Assembly: GCF_011762155.1 (NCBI RefSeq)
Contig: NZ_JAASQL010000001.1
Location: 434,001-498,000, forward strand
Length of the DNA stretch: 64,000 nt
Reading direction: 5' to 3'
Origin: Wenyingzhuangia heitensis
Lineage (GTDB): Bacteria > Bacteroidota > Bacteroidia > Flavobacteriales > Flavobacteriaceae
The notes beneath the pieces are model-generated. The model saw only the letters and a program-made list of their open reading frames with translations, was not told the DNA's origin and did no database searches. Of this stretch, positions 54,456-62,937 are shown one piece after another (positions within the stretch are counted from its first letter, which is position 1; each line of letters begins with the position of its first letter). The translations under genes were made by a program, and so were the position numbers.

Positions 54456-55766
54456 ATGAGTTTACAAGATAAATTAGCAGCAGCATTTAAAGGAGATTCT
54501 AAAAATGCAACTGTAGAAAATTATAAAAAAGAAGCTTTTGAAGCCTTTTCTCAAAAAGGATTTCCTACAACTAAAGACGAAGAGTGGAAATACACTAGTT
54601 TAAGAAGTGTGTTAAAAAACGAATACGGAATTGAGTCTGCTAAGGCAACAAATATTACTCAAGACAGTATTACTCCATTTTTAGTAGCAGGTTTAGATTC
54701 TTACAAATTGGTTTTTGTAGATGGAGTCTTTCAAGCTTCGTTGTCAGATTCTATAGAAGAAGTTTCTGTAAAATTATTGTCAGAAGCTATTGAAGATGCT
54801 TCTTATCAAGAAATTTTTAAAAACAAATACAATACGCTAGCAAAAGGATTTACAAGTTTAACAGACTTAAACACTGCTTTTACTACAGAGGGTGTTGTAA
54901 TTCAGGTTGCTAAAAGCAAAGCTGTTTCTAAACCTATAGAGTTAATTTATTTAGCTTCAGGAGAAACATCAGCAATGTTGTTACAGCCTAGAAATTTAAT
55001 CACAGTTGGAGAAAATGCTGAGGTTAAATTTATAGAACGTCATCAGTCTGTTGCCAATGTAGCTACATTTAACAATGTAGTAACGGAGGTTTTTGTTGCA
55101 AAAAACGGAATTTTTGATTTGTATAAAATCCAAAATGACAAAGACGATGCTTCTTTAGTAGATGCAACTTTTGTCGCTCAAGAAAGAGATACAGTTGCTT
55201 CTGTGTATACATTTTCTTTTGGGGGAAATATAACAAGAAATAATTTGTCGTTTTATCAAAATGGACCTGGGTGTGATTCTATTTTAAATGGAGTTACAAT
55301 TTTAGAGGGTAGTCAATTGGTAGACAGTCATACATTAGTGGCTCACAAGTCTCCAGATTGTCAATCTAATGAGACTTATAAAGGTGTTTACGGAGGAAAG
55401 TCTACAGGAGTTTTTAACGGAAAGGTAATTGTAGATCAAGCAGCACAAAGAATTAATGCGTATCAACAAAATGATTCTGTGTTAATTTCAGATGATGCAA
55501 CAATCAATTCTAAACCCCAGTTAGAAATTTTTGCAGATGATGTAAAATGTTCTCACGGATGTACTATTGGGCAGTTAGACAAATCAGCTTTGTTTTATAT
55601 GCAGCAAAGAGGTATTCCTGCTAAAGAGGCAGAAGCATTGTTAATGTTTGCTTTTTGTTCTGATGCGATTAAAGATGTAAAAATACCAGCGCTTAAAATA
55701 AAAATTAATCAAATGGTAGCAGATAAATTAAAAGTAAATATTCAATTTGATGAAATAGCTGAATAA
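54456..55766 (+). CDS. sufD: SufD, Fe-S assembly scaffold
   Basis: 436 residues. N-terminal QKGFPTTKDEEWKYTSLR, and C-terminal VKCSHGCTIGQLDKSALFYMQQRGIPAKEAEALLMFAF, typical of SufD. Third partner of the SufBC2D complex. A strong terminator follows; sufS and sufE are not in this window downstream. Confidence 0.97.
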   Translation: MSLQDKLAAAFKGDSKNATVENYKKEAFEAFSQKGFPTTKDEEWKYTSLRSVLKNEYGIESAKATNITQDSITPFLVAGLDSYKLVFVDGVFQASLSDSIEEVSVKLLSEAIEDASYQEIFKNKYNTLAKGFTSLTDLNTAFTTEGVVIQVAKSKAVSKPIELIYLASGETSAMLLQPRNLITVGENAEVKFIERHQSVANVATFNNVVTEVFVAKNGIFDLYKIQNDKDDASLVDATFVAQERDTVASVYTFSFGGNITRNNLSFYQNGPGCDSILNGVTILEGSQLVDSHTLVAHKSPDCQSNETYKGVYGGKSTGVFNGKVIVDQAAQRINAYQQNDSVLISDDATINSKPQLEIFADDVKCSHGCTIGQLDKSALFYMQQRGIPAKEAEALLMFAFCSDAIKDVKIPALKIKINQMVADKLKVNIQFDEIAE

Positions 55767-55788
55767 TCCTTTTAAAATTTAATAATTT

Positions 55789-55820
55789 AATAATCCCCTC
55801 AAGCAATTGAGGGGATTATT
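55789..55820. terminator. Terminator of the suf operon
   Basis: Perfect 14-bp stem AATAATCCCCTCAA / TTGAGGGGATTATT with loop GCAA and a T-run. Confidence 0.88.
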
Positions 55821-55859
55821 TTTTTAAGAAAATACTTACCTTGTCTGTTTAACTATTTT

Positions 55860-57077
55860 ATGGAAAGATTTATAGGGGTAATAGGAATTATAGTTTTGTT
55901 GTTGATCGCTTTTTTATTAAGTAACAATCGAAAAAAAATTAATTATGGTATTGTTCTTAAGGGCTTTGGTCTTCAATTAATATTTGCACTTGTCATATTA
56001 AAAACACCAATAGGACTTCCGTTTTTTAAGTATTTTGACGTGGCTATTAATAAACTTTTGTCGTATGCAGATAAAGGAGGTGATTTTTTGTTCGCTTCTT
56101 TTGTAACAGGGCAGGTAGAGTCCCCTATTATTAACTTTGCAGTACGAGTTTTACCTACAATTATTTTCTTTTCTGCTTTTATGAGCTTACTCTATCATTT
56201 AGGAATTATGCAGTTTCTTATTAAAGGGATTTCTAAATTTGTACAAAAAGTATTAGGAACTAGTGGAGGAGAAACATTAAGCGTAGTTGGTAGTATTTTT
56301 GTTGGGCAAACAGAGGCTCCTTTGTTAGTGAAACCTTTTGTGAAGTCTATGACAAAATCGGAACTAATGACGGTAATGGTAGGTGGTTTTGCAACTGTAG
56401 CGGGGGGTGTAATGGCTATTTATGTAAAAATGCTAACGCATATACCTGGTATTGCAGGACATTTAATGGCGGCCTCTATTATGAGTGCTCCTGCTGCTAT
56501 TATGATTGCTAAAATCATATGCCCAGAAACTGAAAAATCACTAACAACAGGTGCTGTTGTTCTAAAAGATGAAAAAAAGGATTGTAATGCAGTTGAGGCT
56601 GTTGCAGATGGTGCTATAGATGGTTTAAAACTAGCGGCTAATATTGCAGCTATGTTAATTGCTATTGTGGGTATGGTTGCTTTAGTAGATGGATTGTTAA
56701 GTTTAATAGACTTATCTCTGTCTCAGTTGTTAGGTTATATCTTTAAGCCATTGGCTTATCTAATGGGGGTTTCTTGGGATGAAGCTGGAGTTTTCGGAAC
56801 TTTATTAGGTGAGAAAATTGCCTTAACGGAATTAATAGCTTACAAAGATTTAGGGGAAATGGTAAAAAATAATCAGATGTCGGCAAGAACAGCACAAATA
56901 GCAAGTTATGCCTTGTGTGGATTTGCCAATTTTGCTTCTATCGGAATTCAAATAGGGGGTATAGCTGGTATTGCACCTAATCAAAAAGGAAAGGTTGCTA
57001 AGCTTGCTTTTAAAGCTATGATTGGTGGTGCTTTGGCTAGTTGGATTACTGCTTGCATTGCAGGAATTATTTTATAA
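55860..57077 (+). CDS. Concentrative nucleoside transporter (NupC/CNT family)
   Basis: 405 residues, ~10 hydrophobic segments. CNT motifs GQTEAPLLVKPFVKSMTKSELMTVMVGGFATVAGGVMA, APAAIMIAKIICPETE, ALCGFANFASIGIQIGGIA. Na+- or H+-coupled uptake of nucleosides at the inner membrane; coupling ion not predictable here. Monocistronic. Confidence 0.94.
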   Translation: MERFIGVIGIIVLLLIAFLLSNNRKKINYGIVLKGFGLQLIFALVILKTPIGLPFFKYFDVAINKLLSYADKGGDFLFASFVTGQVESPIINFAVRVLPTIIFFSAFMSLLYHLGIMQFLIKGISKFVQKVLGTSGGETLSVVGSIFVGQTEAPLLVKPFVKSMTKSELMTVMVGGFATVAGGVMAIYVKMLTHIPGIAGHLMAASIMSAPAAIMIAKIICPETEKSLTTGAVVLKDEKKDCNAVEAVADGAIDGLKLAANIAAMLIAIVGMVALVDGLLSLIDLSLSQLLGYIFKPLAYLMGVSWDEAGVFGTLLGEKIALTELIAYKDLGEMVKNNQMSARTAQIASYALCGFANFASIGIQIGGIAGIAPNQKGKVAKLAFKAMIGGALASWITACIAGIIL

Positions 57078-57173
57078 AAAAAATATTTTTTGTATGTTTC
57101 TATAAGATTGAATTAAAGTTAAGGTTTTGTTTCTTAGTGATTTATAGTTGAATTGTATTCAAAAATTTAAACT

Positions 57174-58037
57174 ATGAAAAAGATTATTCAATTTTTAGTA
57201 TTCGTATGCTCCAGTTTTATTTATGCTCAATCTTCTGGTGATATACTTTTTATTGGCTTTAATGCTGATGGTGAGAAAGATTTAGCAATCGTTGTATTAA
57301 AAGATTTAGGAGCAAACACAATTATTTATTTTACAGATAGTGAACCCAATATTTCAGGTGATGGAAATTCTGATACTGAAGGGATATTAAGGTGGGATAC
57401 AGGGCTATCTTTAATTCCTGCAGGAACTGTTGTTGTTTTTACAGATGTAGATAGTGCTTCAAATCCTAGTTTTGGTAGTTCCATTGGGAATTTGACTGTT
57501 ACAGATGCTGGTTTTAATATTGCTACTAGTGGAGATGCTGTATATGCAACATATGGTGATCCAGGAAATAATATGGTAACTACGTGGATTGCCGGTATTC
57601 AAAATAATAATGAAGGTTTGGAAGCTAATTTTTCTGCAACTGGATTGAGTATTACTAGTAACTTTGTTGTTATTGATAATACAGCTAGTAAAGATGGGGG
57701 TGCTTATTCTGGAGTAAGAACGAACAAAACAGTTAGTGAGTACAAAACATTAATCGTTGATGAAGAAAATTGGACTACAATGACTGATAGTACTGATGAT
57801 CTTCTTCCGTTTAATAGTACTTCTTTTACCTTTCCTACTTTAGGATTAAATAATTTAACATCTAATAAAGTTATATTCTCTAATGTTTCTGGTCAAATTG
57901 TTGTGAATAAAGGTAATGTTGTTGATATTATTAATTTAATGGGACAGAAAGTTCATAACATACATTTGGTTTCTGGTGTCTATTTTGTAACAGTTAATAT
58001 AAATGATGTTGTGGTGAGATATAAAGTGTTTATGTAA
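57174..58037 (+). CDS. Secreted protein with T9SS type A C-terminal sorting domain
   Basis: 287 residues. Signal peptide (MKKIIQFLVFVCSSFIYA-Q). The body (~20-215) has a beta-rich domain with FTDSEPNISGDGNSD and GTVVVFTDVD, possibly a lamin-tail-like fold; no catalytic residues recognised. The last ~70 residues are a T9SS type A sorting domain (NKVIFSNVSGQIVV, VVDIINLMGQKVHNI, LVSGVYFVTVN, VRYKVFM). It is thus expected to be exported through the type IX secretion system to the cell surface. Confidence 0.82.
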   Translation: MKKIIQFLVFVCSSFIYAQSSGDILFIGFNADGEKDLAIVVLKDLGANTIIYFTDSEPNISGDGNSDTEGILRWDTGLSLIPAGTVVVFTDVDSASNPSFGSSIGNLTVTDAGFNIATSGDAVYATYGDPGNNMVTTWIAGIQNNNEGLEANFSATGLSITSNFVVIDNTASKDGGAYSGVRTNKTVSEYKTLIVDEENWTTMTDSTDDLLPFNSTSFTFPTLGLNNLTSNKVIFSNVSGQIVVNKGNVVDIINLMGQKVHNIHLVSGVYFVTVNINDVVVRYKVFM

Positions 58038-58050
58038 TTTATAGACTGAT

Positions 58051-58105
58051 TTTATATCATAAAAAAACCGAACACAAATTGTGTTCGGTTTTTTTATGAT
58101 ATAAA
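58051..58105. terminator. Long bidirectional terminator
   Basis: Perfect 27-bp inverted repeat (58051-58077 / 58079-58105) around a single base; core AAAAAAACCGAACACAA / TTGTGTTCGGTTTTTTT. Placed between the T9SS cargo gene and convergent rpmA. Confidence 0.9.
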
Positions 58106-58117
58106 CTTTGTTTACTA

Positions 58118-58390
58118 CTATGCTTCAGCTTCTAAATGAACTGGAGTAATAGAAACATAAGATTTGTTGTTTCTTTTCTTTTGGAATTCTACAATTCCAT
58201 CAACTTTTGCATGTAAAGTATGATCTTTTCCCATGTAAACGTTTTCACCTGGATTGTGAGTAGTACCTCTTTGACGTACTAAAATGTTTCCAGCTAAAGC
58301 AGCTTGACCACCAAAAATCTTTACACCTAATCGTTTCGATTCTGATTCTCTACCGTTCTTCGAACTTCCGACACCTTTCTTATGAGCCAT
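58118..58390 (-). CDS. rpmA: 50S ribosomal protein L27
   Basis: 90 residues. [29 protein letters not shown] and [28 protein letters not shown] are diagnostic. 55 bp downstream of rplU. Confidence 0.98.
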   Translation of the reverse strand: MAHKKGVGSSKNGRESESKRLGVKIFGGQAALAGNILVRQRGTTHNPGENVYMGKDHTLHAKVDGIVEFQKKRNNKSYVSITPVHLEAEA

Positions 58391-58445
58391 AATATTGTGT
58401 TTTTAAGGTTATTTTTTCTTTAATAATTTAATTTAGACAGTCAAA

Positions 58446-58757
58446 TTAAGCGTTAATAGCTTCAATTTGGATTTCAGTTAAATACTGACGGTGTCCGTTT
58501 TTCTTTTTGTAACCTTTTCTTCTTTTTTTCTTGAAAACGATTACCTTATCACCTTTTAAGTGACCTAAAACTTTAGCTTTCACTGAAGCTCCTTCTATAG
58601 CTGGGGCGCCAATAGTAACATCTCCACCATTGTCTACTAATAAAACGTTGTCAAAAGAAACTGAATCTCCTTCTTCGTTTTGCAAACGGTGAACGTATAC
58701 TTTTTGGTCTTGCGCTACTTTAAACTGCTGCCCTGCTATCTCTACAATTGCGTACAT
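58446..58757 (-). CDS. rplU: 50S ribosomal protein L21
   Basis: 103 residues. MYAIVEIAGQQFKVAQDQKVYVHRL at the start and VIVFKKKRRKGYKKKNGHRQ near the end, characteristic of L21. First gene of the rplU-rpmA operon; a -7 box lies just upstream. Confidence 0.98.
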   Translation of the reverse strand: MYAIVEIAGQQFKVAQDQKVYVHRLQNEEGDSVSFDNVLLVDNGGDVTIGAPAIEGASVKAKVLGHLKGDKVIVFKKKRRKGYKKKNGHRQYLTEIQIEAINA

Positions 58758-58795
58758 ACTTAAATAATTTAAAATGCTTGTTAATAAAATGGACG

Positions 58796-58803
58796 CAAAT
58801 ATA
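58796..58803 (-). promoter_or_regulatory. Promoter -7 box of rplU-rpmA
   Basis: Minus strand TATATTTG, exact TAnnTTTG, ~40 bp before the rplU ATG. Confidence 0.5.
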
Positions 58804-58980
58804 CATATTATTTTTCAACAAAAGTGTTGTGAGTGATGTTTTTTTAATTATTTATGGGCTTGATTATAATATAGTTATCAGCTTGTTTTTAAATTTGAAA
58901 ATTGTTGAAAACTAATACAAAGCACAAAGTAGTTAGTTGTGTTAATTAATCTGTGTGAAAATGTATTAAAGATGATTTGA

Positions 58981-58988
58981 TAGTTTTG
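58981..58988 (+). promoter_or_regulatory. Promoter -7 box of HMA lipoprotein gene
   Basis: TAGTTTTG, exact TAnnTTTG, 30 bp before the ATG at 59019. Confidence 0.5.
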
Positions 58989-59018
58989 TATATTTGAATT
59001 GAATATAAATTAGAAATT

Positions 59019-59477
59019 ATGAAAATTATAAGAGTTGTATTTATTGCTTTACTAGCTGTTAACTTGATAGGATGTAAGCCATCTATAAAAGAAAAGCAAA
59101 CAACGGAAACCCAAGAAATCGATTTACCAGCTAAACTATTAACGGTTAGTCTTGATATTAAAGGGATGACTTGCGAAATAGGGTGTGCAAAAACTATAGA
59201 ATCCAAAATATCTAAATTAGAAGGAGTAACAGAATCTAAGGTGAATTTTGAAGAAAAGAAAGGAATTTTTGTTTTTGATGCTAATAAAACATCAAAAGAA
59301 AAAATTATAAGTACTATTAATAATTTGATAGATGGGAAAATGTATTCTGCAACAGATTCTAAAGAAAGAGCGGTATGTTCTAAAGAATGTGCAGAAAAAT
59401 GTAAGCATAAAGAAGATCAAAAATGTATAAAAGCTTGTGCTGAGAAGTGTGAGGAAGCTAAAAAAGAAACTAAGTAA
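59019..59477 (+). CDS. Cysteine-rich metal-binding lipoprotein with HMA domain
   Basis: 152 residues. Lipobox IGC with Cys19. Residues ~41-105 form a heavy-metal-associated (ferredoxin-like) domain with GMTCEIGC: C52 and C56, i.e. C-x3-C instead of the canonical C-x2-C. The C-terminal tail is almost wholly charged and carries two copies of C-x3-C-x3-C (C120/C124/C128 and C136/C140/C144) with H130 between. On a helix these cysteines face one side, so Cu(I) or similar soft-metal binding is likely. No copper ATPase is adjacent. Metal identity is inferred. Confidence 0.82.
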   Translation: MKIIRVVFIALLAVNLIGCKPSIKEKQTTETQEIDLPAKLLTVSLDIKGMTCEIGCAKTIESKISKLEGVTESKVNFEEKKGIFVFDANKTSKEKIISTINNLIDGKMYSATDSKERAVCSKECAEKCKHKEDQKCIKACAEKCEEAKKETK

Positions 59478-59519
59478 GGTTTTCTTAAACAAGAAATAAT
59501 TCAAATTAAAAGAATTAAT

Positions 59520-59546
59520 AAAAGCTACTCTATGTGAGTAGCTTTT
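59520..59546 (+). terminator. Terminator after HMA lipoprotein gene
   Basis: Stem AAAAGCTACTC / GAGTAGCTTTT with loop TATGT and T-run. Confidence 0.87.
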
Positions 59547-59552
59547 TTTGTA

Positions 59553-59560
59553 TAATTTTG
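59553..59560 (+). promoter_or_regulatory. Promoter -7 box of ctaA
   Basis: TAATTTTG, exact TAnnTTTG, 19 bp before the ATG at 59579. Confidence 0.5.
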
Positions 59561-59578
59561 TTCAGCAAATATATATTT

Positions 59579-60613
59579 ATGAATAAATCACTCATTAAAA
59601 CAATTAATGTAGCTATTGTGTCCGTTTATTTAATTTTTCTTGCAGGTTCTGTTGTAAGAATGACTGGGTCTGGAATGGGGTGTCCAGATTGGCCTAAGTG
59701 TTTTGGTTATTACATTCCTCCAACTTCTCAAGATCAACTAGAGTGGAAAGGTGACACGGAGTTTAAAAAAGGAGCAATCATTATTCATAACGAGGCTTTG
59801 TATGTTGCTAAAAGTACTATTACCACAGATAATGATTTTAAGGAACATAATTGGGAGGTTTATACCAAGCACGAATATGCAGAGTTTAACGTTTATCATA
59901 CTTATACAGAGTATATAAACAGGCTTAGTTCTGTTGTTGCAGGTTTTGTTTTTTTGGTTCTTTTGTGGAAAGTTACTTTTAATAAAAATAAAATAAGAGG
60001 GGTTGCTTTGTTAACATATTTAGCTTTTGTAGGGATGTTATTTGAAGCTTGGTTAGGAAAAGTGGTGGTTGATAGTTATTTAACACCTTATATAATTACA
60101 ATTCATATGATTGGTGGTTTGTTGATTATTGGGCTTTTATTAAGAGCTAAGTTTTTAATCAGTTCTAAAAATTTATCTTTTGTTTATAAATACAATAAAA
60201 CATTTCATTGGTTGTTGTTTAGTTTGTTGTTAATGATGATTGTTCAGATTTTATTGGGAACTCAAGTAAGACAATTTGTAGATGAGCAAGTGAAAGAATA
60301 TGGTTTTGAGCAAAAGGAGTTTAGATTGTTAGATCCTAATTTTAACTTTTATTTTCATAGATCGTTTACTATTGTAGTGGTGTTGGTGAGTTCTTTTATA
60401 TTCTGGTTGAATCAAAAATATATTTTAGGATACAAACAGGTGAGGTGGATATTGGCTTTTTTATTTTTTGAAGCTTTTACGGGTATACTAATGTATTATG
60501 TGCATTTTCCTTTTGGAACACAAGCCATCCATTTGCTTTCTGGAGCTTTATTGTTTGGGGTAATTATTTACAGTCTTTTTATATCTTATAGATTAAAAAG
60601 ATTTGACTCTTAG
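59579..60613 (+). CDS. ctaA: Haem A synthase, COX15/CtaA family
   Basis: 344 residues from ATG at 59579 (MNKSLIKTINVAIVSVYLIF); the frame extends 15 codons upstream through the terminator and promoter, so those are not translated. RMTGSGMGCPDWPKCFG, TYIEYINRLSS-like region (TEYINRLSS with His upstream), QVRQFVDEQV, and FHRSFTIVVV with haem-ligand His; eight membrane helices. Oxidises the methyl group of haem O to haem A for cytochrome c oxidase. The 3' end overlaps convergent gldD by 4 bp. Confidence 0.94.
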   Translation: MNKSLIKTINVAIVSVYLIFLAGSVVRMTGSGMGCPDWPKCFGYYIPPTSQDQLEWKGDTEFKKGAIIIHNEALYVAKSTITTDNDFKEHNWEVYTKHEYAEFNVYHTYTEYINRLSSVVAGFVFLVLLWKVTFNKNKIRGVALLTYLAFVGMLFEAWLGKVVVDSYLTPYIITIHMIGGLLIIGLLLRAKFLISSKNLSFVYKYNKTFHWLLFSLLLMMIVQILLGTQVRQFVDEQVKEYGFEQKEFRLLDPNFNFYFHRSFTIVVVLVSSFIFWLNQKYILGYKQVRWILAFLFFEAFTGILMYYVHFPFGTQAIHLLSGALLFGVIIYSLFISYRLKRFDS

Positions 60614-61158
60614 TTTGTCCACTCTAAGGTTTCTATAATTTGTTGAATGTCTTTTTTAACAAAATTTATTGATGGTAAAATAGAATCATAGTTAGGCCTT
60701 ATATTAAAGTATAAAGATCCACTAATAAAGTGTTTTACAGAATCTGTAGCTTGAAATTGAATTGGAGAGGCTACATTTCCTGTAATTTGAAACAACCGAG
60801 CGTATACTCTTTTTTGTTTGTTTTCAAAAGGATAGACCTCAATATGATCTGCAATTAAAGTGTGTTTGTAAGTAAGTTTTTCTGCATCTAAAACAAGTTG
60901 TTTTAGATTGTTGTTTACTGTTTGATATGTAATATTAATATCTGCCTTTAGTTGTGGGTAATGTATGTTTGACCAACTTTTATTTTCTATTGTATAAACA
61001 GCATTTTTTGATGTTTTAAATTGAAAGGGAAGGCCTGGTTCTGTTTTTTGATAGGTAGGTTTGGGATAATTTAAACTTAAATAAGCGTTTGGTTTTGGAA
61101 TTGGATTTTGTTTGCAGCAAATACAACATAATACCAAGATAATTGCAAAATATTTCAT
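60610..61158 (-). CDS. gldD: Gliding motility lipoprotein GldD
   Basis: 182 residues. Lipobox region LCCICC (Cys14/15). NPIPKPNAYLSLNYPKPTYQ start and SGSLYFNIRPNYDSILPSINFVKKDI match GldD of Flavobacterium. Needed with other Gld proteins for gliding and type IX secretion in F. johnsoniae. Follows gldE by 14 bp, an order conserved in Bacteroidota. Confidence 0.93.
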   Translation of the reverse strand: MKYFAIILVLCCICCKQNPIPKPNAYLSLNYPKPTYQKTEPGLPFQFKTSKNAVYTIENKSWSNIHYPQLKADINITYQTVNNNLKQLVLDAEKLTYKHTLIADHIEVYPFENKQKRVYARLFQITGNVASPIQFQATDSVKHFISGSLYFNIRPNYDSILPSINFVKKDIQQIIETLEWTN

Positions 61159-61172
61159 GGGAAGTTTAGGGT

Positions 61173-62483
61173 TTAAAGAATGGCTACTTTAATTTGCTTA
61201 ATTCTTTTTCTTTCTATGGCCTCTACCGTAAAAACTAAATTTTGGTAATTTACTTTTTCAAATTTACGAGGAAACTTACCTGATAATTCTAAAATTAATC
61301 CAGCTAAGGTTTCGGATTCTCCTTTGTCTTTTTCAAAACCTACTTCATCTAAACTAAGAACTTTACAGAAATCTTTTAAATTTATTTTTCCGTCAAATAC
61401 ATAATTATTATCGTCAATTTTAGAGTAAGATAAATCGTCATCGTCAAACTCATCGCTAATATCTCCTACAATTTCTTCTATTACATCCTCTAGAGTAACC
61501 AGTCCGCTTGTTCCTCCATATTCATCAACAACAATGGCTAGGTGATTTTTTCTTTCCTGAAAAGCAGTCAATAAATCATCTAGTTTTTTGTTTTCGGGCA
61601 CAAAAAAAGGTTCTCTAACTAGGGCGAGCCAATTGAATGTTTTTTTGTGTAAGTGAGGTAGTAAATCTTTGGCATAAATTACACCTACAATTTCGTCAAT
61701 ATTATTATCATATACAGGGTTTCTAGAGAAACCTTTGTCTGTTATAATTTCTAAAACTTCGGTAAAATTGGCTCTTTTAGAAATGGCACAAATATCCATT
61801 CTAGGATTCATAATTTGTACAGTTTCTGTGTTTCCAAAATTTACAATTCCTTCTAAAATATTTTTTTGTTCTGCGGTAGTGTCTCGTTCGTTGGTAAGTT
61901 CTAGTGCTTGAGATAAGTCATCAACAGAAAAATTACTTTTACTACTACGTAATTGTTTTTCAATTACATTAGATAATGCGGTTAAGGGACCACTAATAAA
62001 AATAAAAAGCTTTCCTAAAATTAAGAGTACAGGACTCATTAACAGGGCAAAACTTTTGGCATTTCTGTTTGCATACACTTTAGGTAGTACTTCTCCAAAA
62101 ATAAGAATTACAAAAGTGATAAGAATTACCTCTATAAAGAAACGAATATCTAACGTAAAATAATAAAGATCTAGGTTAATGCTTAGTCCTCCAAAAAACA
62201 CATCACCTAAAGAAGCAAAAAGTAATACAATTAAAATGTTGATAGCATTGTTGGCTACTAAAATATTTGCAAGCAGTCTTTTGGGTCTGGAAATTAGCTG
62301 GGTTACTTTTTTAGAATTATTGGTTCCTGATGCTTCAATTTCATCTAATTCTATTTTTGTAAGTGAAAAAAAGGCAACTTCGGATCCAGAAATTAGGGCA
62401 GAACAAAGTAATAAACAAAGGGTGAATAAACAATTAATAATTGTTTCTAGTTGAAATCCGGTATTGTATATGGGCTCAGGCAA
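61173..62483 (-). CDS. gldE: Gliding motility-associated protein GldE (DUF21-CBS-CorC_HlyC)
   Basis: 436 residues. N-terminal DUF21 membrane domain with LCSALISGSEVAFFSLTKIELDEIE and SRPKRLLANILVANNAINI, two CBS domains (IMNPRMDICAISKRANFTEV, VGVIYAKDLLPHL, HLAIVVDEYGGTSGLVTLEDVIEEIVGDI), then a CorC_HlyC domain. Start is TTG at 62483 (TTG-CCT-GAG); no ATG precedes the first helix. GldE is similar to metal-transporting CNNM/CorC proteins. Follows ssb by 11 bp. Confidence 0.93.
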   Translation of the reverse strand: MPEPIYNTGFQLETIINCLFTLCLLLCSALISGSEVAFFSLTKIELDEIEASGTNNSKKVTQLISRPKRLLANILVANNAINILIVLLFASLGDVFFGGLSINLDLYYFTLDIRFFIEVILITFVILIFGEVLPKVYANRNAKSFALLMSPVLLILGKLFIFISGPLTALSNVIEKQLRSSKSNFSVDDLSQALELTNERDTTAEQKNILEGIVNFGNTETVQIMNPRMDICAISKRANFTEVLEIITDKGFSRNPVYDNNIDEIVGVIYAKDLLPHLHKKTFNWLALVREPFFVPENKKLDDLLTAFQERKNHLAIVVDEYGGTSGLVTLEDVIEEIVGDISDEFDDDDLSYSKIDDNNYVFDGKINLKDFCKVLSLDEVGFEKDKGESETLAGLILELSGKFPRKFEKVNYQNLVFTVEAIERKRIKQIKVAIL

Positions 62484-62494
62484 TGGTTTGTGAA

Positions 62495-62902
62495 TTAAAA
62501 GGGTAAATCATCAATAATTCCGTTGGGATTCTGTTTTTCAGAATTAGAATTAGTGTTTTTTTGTTCTGATTTTGGAGATAAAAAATTCATTTCTTGAACG
62601 TGAATTTCGTAAGTTGTTTTTTTAACACCTTCTAGCTCCCATTCGCGAGATTTAATTTTTCCTTCGCAATAAACTTTATCTCCTTTGGTTAAATGTTTTT
62701 CACATATTTCTGCAAGTTTATTTTTTACAACAATATTGTGCCACTCTACAGTGGTTGTTCTTTCGCCAGTGGTTTTGTTGGTGTATGTTTCGTTGGTTGC
62801 TAAAGAAAACCTAGCAATAGATCCACCACCCTCAAAGTAATGAATTTTCACATCATCTCCTAAGTGACCAATGAGCATAACTTTGTTAAGTGTACCAGCC
62901 AT
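62495..62902 (-). CDS. ssb: Single-stranded DNA-binding protein
   Basis: 135 residues. OB fold start MAGTLNKVMLIGHLGDDVKI, TVEWHNIVVKNKLAEI, KGDKVYCEGKIKSREWELEG, and the acidic C-terminal tip DDLPF. Slightly shorter than E. coli SSB, with a short linker. Lies between mutY (35 bp) and gldE (11 bp). Confidence 0.97.
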   Translation of the reverse strand: MAGTLNKVMLIGHLGDDVKIHYFEGGGSIARFSLATNETYTNKTTGERTTTVEWHNIVVKNKLAEICEKHLTKGDKVYCEGKIKSREWELEGVKKTTYEIHVQEMNFLSPKSEQKNTNSNSEKQNPNGIIDDLPF

Positions 62903-62937
62903 AATTAATTTATTAATAGATCAAAAATAATGAAAAT

